Position numbers and translations under genes: made by a program. Positions 6,888 to 12,456 of a stretch of DNA of 36,885 bases are shown here, in pieces. Under the pieces are notes generated by a model. That model did no database searches. It was not told the origin of the DNA and saw nothing but the letters and a program-made list of their open reading frames with translations. Source of the DNA: a virus. The stretch's first letter is position 1. Every line of letters begins with the position of its first letter. Location of the stretch: positions 1-36,885 of IMG/VR virus record IMGVR_UViG_3300030107_004705. The stretch is one strand, 5' to 3'.

Positions 6888-7472
6888 ATGAAACCAATAA
6901 GAAGCAACGAACTTGAATTCTTTAAAGAGTTAATTAAAGACAAGTTCAACGACAAGGAAGAAGCAGTTAAATCAGAAATCCACATGGAAGCTGATAAGCT
7001 GTCTCAAAAAAACAAAGCGTCATTCCCTAAGGCGTGTGGCGTGGATAAGGAGTTGAAGGTACTTAAAAAAGCAAATGATGAGTATTTAAACTTCAGAAGG
7101 TCTAAATCAACCGTGGAAGCAAAACTATTGCAGAAGGTTAGTGATATTGCAGAAGGTATTAGCAGTAAACTAGGTAGATTAGGCAAGACTAGACAATGGT
7201 ATGAGAGCTTTGATAACTTCAGCCCTAAGGAAGATGGGCCTGAATATTTTACTAATAAGCTCGATGATTTATGCTTTCAGGAAGCAGAAAAGCATATCAA
7301 GAAGGGCCATAAGATATATAATGCTCTTCGAGAGAAGCGAGATAATTGTAAAGTTATCATTCATACTGGTAGTGACATTAACAGTACAGTTAAGACGCTA
7401 CAAAAAGAAATGGCAACCGCAGATATACGACTTGCCATTCCTAACAACTTACTTCAATTAGCTTCAAACTAA
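6888..7472 (+). CDS. Hypothetical accessory protein (194 aa)
   Basis: A highly charged, largely helical protein with likely coiled-coil segments in residues 1-100 (ELEFFKELIKDKFNDKEEAV and later stretches). No catalytic motif, membrane helix or signal peptide is apparent. The ATG follows AAAAGGAG by 7 bases. The gene stands alone between repeat copies 3 and 4, with an AT-rich leader containing several TATCCTATA or TAGGATAA words and its own terminator downstream. I do not recognise the family. Its cassette-like setting suggests a transferable accessory function. Confidence 0.75.
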   Translation: MKPIRSNELEFFKELIKDKFNDKEEAVKSEIHMEADKLSQKNKASFPKACGVDKELKVLKKANDEYLNFRRSKSTVEAKLLQKVSDIAEGISSKLGRLGKTRQWYESFDNFSPKEDGPEYFTNKLDDLCFQEAEKHIKKGHKIYNALREKRDNCKVIIHTGSDINSTVKTLQKEMATADIRLAIPNNLLQLASN

Positions 7473-7478
7473 ACGACC

Positions 7479-7512
7479 AATGGCCCTCGCAAGAGGGCCA
7501 TTCTTTTTTTGT
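7479..7512 (+). terminator. Rho-independent terminator after the 194-aa gene
   Basis: A perfect 10-bp stem AATGGCCCTC (7479-7488), loop GCAA, GAGGGCCATT (7493-7502), then C and seven T. It ends the single-gene unit just before the repeat array. Confidence 0.93.
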
Positions 7513-7526
7513 TTTTTATTTTTTTT

Positions 7527-7628
7527 GGTGGGCCCCGCCCACAAGCACAACTCACAAGCAACAGGGAGGGCCCCGCCCACAAGCACAACCCACAGGCAGC
7601 AGGCATAGGGAGGGTCCCGCCCACATGC
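7527..7628 (+). repeat. Short array of the GC-rich repeat (copies 4, 5 and 6)
   Basis: Three units begin at 7527, 7564 and 7608. Each carries the GGGCCCCGCCCACAAGC-type core (copy 6 has GGGTCCCGCCCACATGC) followed by a related tail (ACAAGCACAACTCACAAGCA; AAGCACAACCCACAGGCAGC). Spacing is 37 then 44 bases. Copies 5 and 6 have GGGAGGG where copies 1-4 have GGTGGG, which weakens the hairpin stem. The units vary and there is no constant-repeat, unique-spacer pattern, so this is not a CRISPR array. Confidence 0.85.
7601..7628 (+). repeat. Left 28-nt direct repeat flanking the GC-rich RNA-like segment
   Basis: The 28 bases starting AGGCATAGGGAGGGTCCCGC recur at 8073-8100 with two differences (T/C and T/A). 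Together they bracket about 440 bp containing the structured RNA candidate. This copy includes repeat copy 6. Confidence 0.85.
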
Positions 7629-7696
7629 ACGCCACACTACATCTTGTGTCAATCACTTTTTAGTTGAAAGTTTTTTTATTTTTTTTAATTTTTTAT

Positions 7697-7725
7697 TTGA
7701 CAGAACCTTGGATCTAGGATATTGT
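7697..7725 (+). promoter_or_regulatory. Sigma70 promoter for the structured RNA candidate
   Basis: TTGACA (7697-7702), 17 bases, TATTGT (7720-7725). A perfect -35 and ideal spacing; the -10 is four of six. The start point would be around 7732. No ORF with a ribosome site follows, which supports a non-coding transcript. Confidence 0.65.
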
Positions 7726-7731
7726 AGGACT

Positions 7732-8030
7732 GTATTGTTAAGTTAATCCACGGACACCTCTGGCAAACACTGACCTCGTTTGGAGCTTTTCCGGTCGATA
7801 AATTTGTCAAAGCTCCAGGGTACCTGGATCGAGAGTGGTCGCACCACTCCTGATCCCTGGTCCAGCAGCTACGTGCCGGATAAGCTCCCGCGGGGCAACT
7901 GCTGGACCTGGGATCAGAATACTGATCGAGCAAAGCGCTCAGGCATGGAACCTGCAGTTAGTTCAACAGATAAAATGTCGGGGAATGGTTGGAACCCGAG
8001 GCTGCAGGCTAAGCCCTATTTTAAATTTTC
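7732..8030 (+). ncRNA. Candidate structured non-coding RNA, about 300 nt, family not recognised
   Basis: The segment is much richer in G+C than its surroundings, has no credible ORF with a ribosome site, and is full of compensating helices. They are: 7781-7789 with 7809-7817 (9 bp); GAGTGGT-CGC-ACCACTC at 7833-7849; a 19-position helix 7850-7868 with 7899-7917 (18 pairs, one U-U); an inner hairpin GCTCC-CGC-GGGGC at 7884-7896; CCTGCAG 7951-7957 with CTGCAGG 8002-8008, enclosing TCGGG 7978-7982 with CCCGA 7995-7999. A sigma70 promoter lies just upstream. The 3' end is uncertain: GGC-TAA-GCC at 8007-8015 followed by a T-rich run is a weak terminator. I found no tRNA, tmRNA, RNase P, hammerhead or group I intron core signature. 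Position between direct repeats suggests a mobile or cassette-borne RNA. Confidence 0.6.
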
Positions 8031-8399
8031 AAGGAACAAGCAACATGCGGAAAGGCCACAAGCCACAGGCGTAGGCATAGGGAGGGCCCCGCCCACAAGC
8101 GCGTGCACCGCGGTCCCTTCATAAAGTTTTATGCCAGAAGGCTCAAGGGCCTTTGGCAGGTATTTTACCATGATGAAACTGTTCTTTGGATGCCTAATAT
8201 GGAACGATATTTGATGTGGTGATAGCCTCGGAAACTTACTCAAACTTACTTTTAATTCAACAGTAAAAAATTTATTATATTTGTTGTATCCCAACAGATC
8301 TGGCGTACCATGAGCAGCAGAATTCTCAAGCCTAGTCCAGCTTATTTTACATTTATAGTCTTTGATTTGCTTCCAAAATTTAGACTCATTCTTAGGCAT
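8016..8399 (-). CDS. Putative PD-(D/E)XK nuclease with a repeat-derived C-terminus (127 aa)
   Basis: The first 95 residues look like a small VRR-NUC or Holliday-junction-resolvase-type nuclease: E25 in WTRLENSAAHGTPDLLG, D34, E48 and K50 in FTVELKV, and Q63 in PHQISFH. Such enzymes cut branched or flapped DNA during replication and packaging. Residues about 101-107 are encoded by repeat copy 7 (LVGGALP) and the rest by the 3' edge of the RNA-like segment, giving a low-complexity, Cys- and Pro-rich tail unlike a nuclease fold. The repeat seems to have replaced the original stop codon. Start ATG 8397-8399, with no strong ribosome site. The nuclease call is moderate. Confidence 0.65.
   Translation of the reverse strand: MPKNESKFWKQIKDYKCKISWTRLENSAAHGTPDLLGYNKYNKFFTVELKVSLSKFPRLSPHQISFHIRHPKNSFIMVKYLPKALEPSGIKLYEGTAVHALVGGALPMPTPVACGLSACCLFLENLK
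8073..8100 (+). repeat. Right 28-nt direct repeat, including repeat copy 7
   Basis: Matches 7601-7628 at 26 of 28 positions. It contains repeat copy 7 (8080-8100, GGGAGGGCCCCGCCCACAAG core) and lies inside the 3' end of the minus-strand nuclease gene. Confidence 0.85.
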
Positions 8400-8436
8400 T
8401 TTTTAAAGTAATTTTCAGAGTAAGTGTGGTTTAAAA

Positions 8437-8664
8437 TTAGTCACCAATCTTCTTCAAAACTTTACCCATATTCCAGGATTCAGCCTTGACCGTAAACACC
8501 AATCTATGACTCTCACGGTGACCTATGATTTTATTTTCTAGCAACTGTAAAGAAGTTACATCATAAAATTTACCGTCGGGTAAGCATACCTGCACCCTTG
8601 CATTTTGGGCGGAGGGAGATACCATCATCTTATCTAATACTTGACTTAATAACTTTCCATTCAT
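8437..8664 (-). CDS. Conserved small hypothetical protein (75 aa)
   Basis: Begins MNGKLLSQVLDKMMVSPSA. A TTG four codons upstream could extend it to 79 aa, but the ATG at 8664 is preferred. The body (VQVCLPDGKFYDVTSLQLL, ENKIIGHRESHRLVF) suggests a compact alpha/beta fold; I recall similar proteins in uncultured marine phages. A TTGAAA-16-TATATT promoter lies 11 to 38 bases upstream, so the leader would be very short. It diverges from terS. Confidence 0.7.
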   Translation of the reverse strand: MNGKLLSQVLDKMMVSPSAQNARVQVCLPDGKFYDVTSLQLLENKIIGHRESHRLVFTVKAESWNMGKVLKKIGD

Positions 8665-8674
8665 TCTTACTTGC

Positions 8675-8702
8675 AATATATCCTATATTTTATATATTTC
8701 AA
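8675..8702 (-). promoter_or_regulatory. Sigma70 promoter for the 75-aa gene
   Basis: On the minus strand TTGAAA (8702-8697) is followed after 16 bases by TATATT (8680-8675), with the recurrent ATAGGA word inside the spacer just before the -10. Confidence 0.6.
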
Positions 8703-8704
8703 CC

Positions 8705-9223
8705 ATGGGAGTACCAAAAAGATTAACAGAAAAACAATTAAAGTTTGCCAATCTAATTATAGCTAACGAAGGTAGAAAGACAGCGACTGAGTGTGCAGTC
8801 TTAGCTGGTTATGATGAAGAGTCTGCTTATGTTAGAGCTTCAGAACTGCAAAATCCAAAGAAGTATCCGCTTGTTGTAGAGTATATAGGTAAAAGAAGAT
8901 CAGAGTTATTAAAGAAATACGACATAAGTTTTGATGGACATATGGTAGAGTTAGGTAAACTTAGAGATGAGTTTAGGGAAAACAAAGCCTGGACCGCAGC
9001 AGGTAATATGGAAGTTTCACGTGGAAAAGCTGCTGGATATTACAACAACCAACAAATACATTTACATAAACACGAAGGCTTATCGCAAGAAGAAATAGAT
9101 GCAAAGGTTGTTGAAGCTTTGAAACACTATCAACCTATCATAGACAAAGATGCAGAGGTAGTTACAGACGAGTTATCTTCTTTACCCAAGCCCGAGGAAT
9201 CATCGTCCGATCACCAAAAGTAA
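8705..9223 (+). CDS. terS: Terminase small subunit-like protein (TerS, 172 aa)
   Basis: TerS recognises phage DNA for packaging and hands it to TerL. The N-terminal 60 residues have the helix-turn-helix-like pattern of the Terminase_2 family: LTEKQLKFANLI, then TATECAVLAGYDEESAYVRA and LQNPKKYPLVVEYI. A central helical oligomerisation part and an acidic Ser- and Glu-rich tail follow. Length is normal. It lies over 4 kb from terL on the opposite strand, close to the early promoters. No good ribosome site precedes the ATG. Its last 62 bases overlap the 3' end of the convergent 95-aa gene. Confidence 0.8.
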   Translation: MGVPKRLTEKQLKFANLIIANEGRKTATECAVLAGYDEESAYVRASELQNPKKYPLVVEYIGKRRSELLKKYDISFDGHMVELGKLRDEFRENKAWTAAGNMEVSRGKAAGYYNNQQIHLHKHEGLSQEEIDAKVVEALKHYQPIIDKDAEVVTDELSSLPKPEESSSDHQK

Positions 9224-9449
9224 TTCCGTCATCATCCTTATCATAACTTGCAAACATTTTAATTGAAGTCTTATCTTTAGAATACAACCAACCTTCATTG
9301 ACAGGCATAGCTAACTTCATCTTATCAAATTCTTTATCGGTAGCCCAGCCACTATCAGATACACAATCAACCCATTCGACTCGTACCTTTGGGTAAGGTA
9401 TATCAAGAGTTGTTTGAGTGATGGTAGCTTTTCTTCTTTTCCTAGGCAT
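9162..9449 (-). CDS. Conserved small hypothetical protein (95 aa)
   Basis: Starts MPRKRRKATITQTTLDIPYP and contains EGWLYSKDKTSIKMFASY followed by an acidic DKDDDGITFGDRTMIPRAWV segment. I recall a similar WxYxKD ... FGDRTxIP pattern in marine phage proteins, without known function. A GAGGT ribosome site sits 1-5 bases before the ATG. It is convergent with terS and overlaps it by 62 bases. Its upstream region holds the TGTAACA box cluster, so it may be controlled by that element. Confidence 0.7.
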   Translation of the reverse strand: MPRKRRKATITQTTLDIPYPKVRVEWVDCVSDSGWATDKEFDKMKLAMPVNEGWLYSKDKTSIKMFASYDKDDDGITFGDRTMIPRAWVKKITRL

Positions 9450-9530
9450 ACCTCAATATACACCGTATAGAACTTTTCTCTAGGGACATTTTTACAAAAA
9501 ATATTTTTCCATACGCGCGCCCCGGAAAAA

Positions 9531-9661
9531 TTGTAACATTTGAAAAGTCAATAAATATGCGTATTGTAACACGTGTAACATGGTGATGTTACAATCTTAT
9601 CTTAAATAAGCAGCCTATATCAATACTTATTTAACATTGTAACATATATAGAGCTGTAACA
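9531..9661. repeat. Cluster of six TGTAACA boxes in a non-coding segment
   Basis: TTGTAACA at 9531-9538, 9564-9571 and 9637-9644; GTGTAACA at 9573-9580; CTGTAACA at 9654-9661; and the inverted form TGTTACAA at 9587-9594. The surrounding 9450-9707 has no gene and also carries a perfect 9-bp inverted repeat (9602-9610 with 9626-9634). Iterated boxes in the longest gene-free stretch of the replication half suit either a replication origin (iterons) or a multi-site operator. The evidence is pattern only. Confidence 0.65.
9602..9634. repeat. Inverted repeat inside the TGTAACA cluster
   Basis: TTAAATAAG (9602-9610) and CTTATTTAA (9626-9634), a perfect 9-bp AT-only inverted repeat with a 15-base spacer. 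An easily melted element beside iterated boxes is typical of origins. Confidence 0.45.
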
Positions 9662-9707
9662 TGGTTTTGAAAATAAAAATTTATTTTTTTATTTCTAGAG
9701 AAAAAGT

Positions 9708-10439
9708 CTATACAGACTTTTCGGTGTGGTATTGCCCAACTTTGGTCAACCATTTGTACATATATTGCCTAAATTCCTCATCAGATACCTCAAATTTTTG
9801 AAAGTACCCATCTTTGCTGCACATTAGAATCACTCCAGACTGTATCTTGGTTTGATATATATGGTTGTGAGCCATAGCATAGGCAGCCAATTGAACAAAG
9901 TAATCTTCTACCCACTCCCTACGTTTAGGCTTGTTTGTTTGCTTAAAGTCTATTATGCTTTCGCGTCCATTGTAAACACCCACTACATCTGTCTGTCCTG
10001 CATATAAATCTGGATACCATACTGTGACCTCAGACCCCCATATTTCGTCCAGAGAGCCCTTTATACCATCATCAATCACCTTTTGGGCCATAGAGGTAGC
10101 CTCTTGCCCTATATCCGTTAAATCAGCGTGGTTTTGGCCCAGCAAATAGCGTTCTAAAAGGGTATGCATGGCTGTTCCACGGGCAGCTGCTTGGTCCATG
10201 GTCCTTTGTGCTTCTGCCTCACCTACTTTAGCACGCCAATTGGCCAATGAATCTTGCTTCTCTTTTGATTGAGTTTGTGATATTATAGTTGTTACAGATG
10301 GTAACTTTTGATTATCTACTGCGTAGTGTCTTTGACCCATGACTAATTCTCTTTGACTCTTTGGGTAAGAGAATTGTTTATTCCATTTAAGAGTCCAGGT
10401 ATTTTTATTATATTCTTCTATATCTTTATCTTCCATCAT
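9708..10439 (-). CDS. RecB-like PD-(D/E)XK exonuclease (243 aa)
   Basis: The catalytic set of the RecB or Cas4-like nuclease superfamily can be read in order: E137 in GSEVTVWYPD, D151 in LYAGQTDVVG, D164 and K166 in IIDFKQTNK, and the QxxxY motif QLAAY at 183-187. An N-terminal region (LPSVTTIIS, ARGTAMHTLLERYL) matches the helical part with the family's conserved GTxxH. The enzyme probably degrades or resects DNA in phage recombination or supplies nucleotides from host DNA. It overlaps the 37-aa membrane protein gene by 14 bases and is the last gene of a minus-strand operon. Confidence 0.85.
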   Translation of the reverse strand: MMEDKDIEEYNKNTWTLKWNKQFSYPKSQRELVMGQRHYAVDNQKLPSVTTIISQTQSKEKQDSLANWRAKVGEAEAQRTMDQAAARGTAMHTLLERYLLGQNHADLTDIGQEATSMAQKVIDDGIKGSLDEIWGSEVTVWYPDLYAGQTDVVGVYNGRESIIDFKQTNKPKRREWVEDYFVQLAAYAMAHNHIYQTKIQSGVILMCSKDGYFQKFEVSDEEFRQYMYKWLTKVGQYHTEKSV

Positions 10440-10539
10440 CTTTCATTACCTCATTAATTATATACCAAGCAATTATACCACCAATGATAATAGCAAACAT
10501 ACCAAGTATAAACATACCTAGTCCATGAAACAATGTCAT
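10426..10539 (-). CDS. Very small membrane protein (37 aa)
   Basis: The ORF begins MTLFHGLGMFILGMF and continues through AIIIGGIIAWYII to end VMKDDGR, so most of it is one transmembrane helix. Its ATG overlaps the stop of the LAGLIDADG gene in an ATGA junction and its end overlaps the exonuclease start by 14 bases. Tight overlaps on both sides argue for a real, translated gene. Its function is unknown. Confidence 0.65.
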   Translation of the reverse strand: MTLFHGLGMFILGMFAIIIGGIIAWYIINEVMKDDGR

Positions 10540-10964
10540 TTCATCCTCTGTCGTTTAATTTTATAATTAGCTATATTAATTACTTTAGCTTTTATTTTTT
10601 CTGTTCCTAATTCAGAATAGTGTTTAATTATTTTATTCATCTGTTCTAATTTTACATGAGCATAAGGTTGTAATAATAAACAAACATAATACGCATCTCT
10701 TAACTGACATCTCCAACGCCATTGCTTCTTCCAACCAACTGTATAAGCTGTTTTATATTTCTTCTCAGTAACAGTTCCAACGCCCAATAGATCATGTATC
10801 AATAACAATACAGACTTATCGGTCATCGCTACTTCCATTCTAACCGACCATGTAGGGTAGGGCTTTTTATTATGTGGGCGTTTACGCATGTATTGTTTGT
10901 ATTGAATATGGCCTTCACCATCAAAGAGTCCTGCTATGTATGCAGCGTTGACATCACTTATCAT
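10536..10964 (-). CDS. Freestanding LAGLIDADG-type homing endonuclease (142 aa)
   Basis: The N-terminus has the signature AAYIAGLFDGEGHI (residues 8-21), followed by an arrangement with a basic middle and an LLLQPYAHVKLEQ segment near the end typical of single-motif LAGLIDADG proteins, which work as dimers. Homing endonucleases cut a specific site and spread by repair copying. No intron or intein is seen around it. It is embedded in the operon with an 11-base overlap upstream and an ATGA overlap downstream, so its expression depends on the neighbours. The family call is good; the target site is unknown. Confidence 0.8.
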   Translation of the reverse strand: MISDVNAAYIAGLFDGEGHIQYKQYMRKRPHNKKPYPTWSVRMEVAMTDKSVLLLIHDLLGVGTVTEKKYKTAYTVGWKKQWRWRCQLRDAYYVCLLLQPYAHVKLEQMNKIIKHYSELGTEKIKAKVINIANYKIKRQRMK

Positions 10965-11166
10965 TATAAAATTCTTTCAAGATAATCAACTTCTCCTCAG
11001 CGTTAGCAATCTTTTCAATTAACTTATCTACTTCATCAACGTGCTGCGGGTGTTCCCCTATACCAACACTATTCTCAAAATAAATTTTTATAGTTGCATC
11101 AGCTTCAGATATCTGTGCATTGTATTTATCTTCTAAAGCTTTAATCAATACCGACTTTATGCTCAT
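10954..11166 (-). CDS. Small hypothetical protein (70 aa)
   Basis: Starts MSIKSVLIKALEDKYNAQI. A longer in-frame start at 11190 exists, but GGGGAGCGGGG lies just before 11166, and the shorter form fits the gene overlaps. Residues about 40-70 (EVDKLIEKIANAEEKLIILK) form a helix. It overlaps the 58-aa gene upstream by 26 bases and the LAGLIDADG gene by 11. I do not know its function. Confidence 0.65.
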   Translation of the reverse strand: MSIKSVLIKALEDKYNAQISEADATIKIYFENSVGIGEHPQHVDEVDKLIEKIANAEEKLIILKEFYNDK

Positions 11167-11317
11167 ACCCCGCTCCCCTTTGTATTGCATTTAATTTTTG
11201 TTCTTGCTCTTTTATAGTTTTACCTGCTCTTCTACATGCGTCTTGTAAAATTTTTTTCTGTTTTTCTAACTGTTCAATTTTGTAAGTTAGATCCAGAGGT
11301 CCCCGATCCTCGATCAT
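11141..11317 (-). CDS. Small coiled-coil protein (58 aa)
   Basis: Begins MIEDRGPLDLTYKIEQLEK and continues as an uninterrupted heptad-like helix (KKILQDACRRAGKTIKEQEQ) to about residue 45. It overlaps the DnaJ-type zinc-finger gene by 44 bases and the 70-aa gene by 26. Coding in a third frame between two overlapping genes is less certain than a clean gene, but composition and the continuous chain of starts and stops support it. Confidence 0.5.
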   Translation of the reverse strand: MIEDRGPLDLTYKIEQLEKQKKILQDACRRAGKTIKEQEQKLNAIQRGAGYEHKVGID

Positions 11318-11462
11318 AGTCTACTTCTCCCTGGTTGTTGCAAAATTCACAATCAGCCCATTGTTCTTCTCGAGCTAATTCGAATGGCACTCTTACGAAG
11401 CCATTACCTCTACACACGGTGCAGATTTTTTTACCGTCTTCTTTACCGTCAAGAGTTGCCAT
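11274..11462 (-). CDS. DnaJ-type zinc-finger protein (62 aa)
   Basis: Two CxxC knuckles, CTVCRGNGF and CEFCNNQGE, with the glycine pattern of the DnaJ central zinc domain, suggest one bound zinc ion. It lacks a J domain. An upstream ATG at 11486 adds eight residues, but the ATG at 11462 is preceded by a CTAAGG site and overlaps the previous stop by 14 bases. Small proteins of this type occur in phages and may bind unfolded protein or nucleic acid; its role is unknown. Confidence 0.7.
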   Translation of the reverse strand: MATLDGKEDGKKICTVCRGNGFVRVPFELAREEQWADCEFCNNQGEVDYDRGSGTSGSNLQN

Positions 11463-11637
11463 TTTTTGCCTTAGATATTTTACCATTCATCTTTGAAATT
11501 TTTTCATTAACTAAGATGTTAATAGTTTGAGCACGGGATAGTGTAGTGTTCGGCACTATAACCTTTCTCAACTTATCCACCTTAGAATATGTGTCCAAAG
11601 CTAGTGATACGTTTTTGTATTTGCTAAAGTCTGTCAT
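11449..11637 (-). CDS. Possible ribbon-helix-helix regulator (62 aa)
   Basis: The pattern KYKNVSLALDTYSKVDKL (a short strand then helix) followed by TLSRAQTINILVNEKIS (a second helix) resembles MetJ/Arc or CopG-type ribbon-helix-helix proteins, which dimerise and bind palindromic operators. The size is typical. It is the first gene of a minus-strand operon, behind a promoter containing the 14-bp palindrome ATAGGATATCCTAT (11668-11681), which it might bind itself. The assignment is tentative. Confidence 0.5.
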   Translation of the reverse strand: MTDFSKYKNVSLALDTYSKVDKLRKVIVPNTTLSRAQTINILVNEKISKMNGKISKAKNGNS

Positions 11638-11667
11638 TTGTTATAACCTTTCTATTTTCCTCATAAT

Positions 11668-11703
11668 ATAGGATATCCTATTATAATTACAAGGGAGTGT
11701 CAA
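11668..11703. promoter_or_regulatory. Divergent promoter region with a 14-bp palindrome
   Basis: Minus strand: TTGACA (11703-11698), 17 bases, TAGGAT (11680-11675), serving the 62-aa regulator and its operon. The perfect palindrome ATAGGATATCCTAT at 11668-11681 covers the -10. The plus-strand gene starting at 11703 must use the same region, though its -35 is not clear. A protein bound to the palindrome would control both directions. Confidence 0.6.
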
Positions 11704-11915
11704 TGAAATTTGTGTTAGTTTTAATCATGTGTTCTTCGATGAGCAACAGCTGTTTAGAGCCGTTTGAGTGGCCAACTAGATTTGACACAATGTATGAGTG
11801 TTTACAATTTGGTTACAATGAATCATCTAAAAAATTGGCAGAGATGGGTCCAGATACAGTAAACAAAGTCCACGCTCACATAAAGTTTTATTGTCAAAAA
11901 GTAACTACCATCTAG
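11703..11915 (+). CDS. Small exported Cys-rich protein (70 aa)
   Basis: The ATG at 11703 follows AAGGGAG by 5 bases; a GTG at 11697 is less likely. The N-terminus MKFVLVLIMCSSMSNSC looks like a short signal peptide or lipoprotein-like segment, followed by LEPFEWPTRFDTMYECLQFG with further cysteines (Y-E-C and F-Y-C) that could form disulfides outside the cytoplasm. I recall similar small CLEPFEWP-type proteins in marine phages. It stands alone on the plus strand and overlaps the convergent 73-aa gene by four bases. A role at the cell envelope is inferred. Confidence 0.65.
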   Translation: MKFVLVLIMCSSMSNSCLEPFEWPTRFDTMYECLQFGYNESSKKLAEMGPDTVNKVHAHIKFYCQKVTTI

Positions 11916-12133
11916 TTCCATATACAACCATAGAAGTCACCACTACCATCATTCATCACATGAGCGTTGATAGGGTAATCAGCATAGGTTGTAAGCTTCA
12001 ACCTTAGAATATCACAAAGATCAAATAAATTTATCTCAGTAACATATAACTTCATGTCCAGTAACATTTGCTTTGTTACTGGAATAAGTTGATATACTCC
12101 GTCGTTTAGGATTATTAATTCCATTTGATTCAT
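11912..12133 (-). CDS. Small hypothetical protein (73 aa)
   Basis: Starts MNQMELIILNDGVYQLIPV; the ATG at the fourth codon is an alternative. The protein is mixed alpha/beta and soluble, ending DFYGCIWN. It follows the 98-aa gene by two bases and forms a two-gene unit driven by the promoter at 12457-12484. No family recognised. Confidence 0.6.
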   Translation of the reverse strand: MNQMELIILNDGVYQLIPVTKQMLLDMKLYVTEINLFDLCDILRLKLTTYADYPINAHVMNDGSGDFYGCIWN

Positions 12134-12135
12134 TT

Positions 12136-12432
12136 CTATATCATTGTGGTTGTACTAGAGGTCGTTACTCCATTAGGAGTAGCAAACTGTCCAATTGTCG
12201 TCTTCTGAGGTTCTCTCTCATAAAGAGCAACAATTTTTTTTAGTAATTTAGTTTCTACCTGTAGAGAAAAAAGTTCTATCTCTTTGATATGTTTCTCTAA
12301 CTTTTTAATCTCTGCCTCTTTAGAAGCAGTGTCATCTGATTCTTGATGCCACCAACCTTCATATTTTTGTCTTTCTTTTGTTTCCGCAGCTAATTGTTCT
12401 TTAAGCTTTAGATATTCTTTTTTATATTTCAT
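12136..12432 (-). CDS. Coiled-coil protein (98 aa)
   Basis: Residues 1-75 are a continuous charged helix with heptad character (KKEYLKLKEQLAAETKERQK; KEAEIKKLEKHIKEIE). The last 25 residues are a Thr- and Ser-rich tail. An AAAGGA site is 8 bases before the ATG and a TTGACA-16-TATATT promoter lies upstream. It probably oligomerises. Function is unknown. Confidence 0.65.
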   Translation of the reverse strand: MKYKKEYLKLKEQLAAETKERQKYEGWWHQESDDTASKEAEIKKLEKHIKEIELFSLQVETKLLKKIVALYEREPQKTTIGQFATPNGVTTSSTTTMI

Positions 12433-12456
12433 AGTTATCCTTTCGTAATACTATTT

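Noticed and set aside
7527-7628. CRISPR-like array
   Set aside because: Only three units of 37 and 44 bases, with related rather than unique spacers, variable repeats and no cas genes.
7464-7652. Minus-strand ORF of 62 aa over the repeat array
   Set aside because: Coding potential comes only from the open frame in GC-rich repeats; the terminator hairpin lies inside it and there is no ribosome site.
7732-8030. tRNA, hammerhead ribozyme or group I intron
   Set aside because: No cloverleaf, no CUGAUGA plus GAAAC core, and no recognisable P7 or P3 core elements; the pairing pattern differs.
7685-8124. ORFs of 82 and 114 aa on the two strands over the GC-rich segment
   Set aside because: They have no ribosome sites, odd Trp/Cys/Ser/Pro-rich composition, overlap each other on opposite strands and run through the repeats; helix pairing explains the sequence better.
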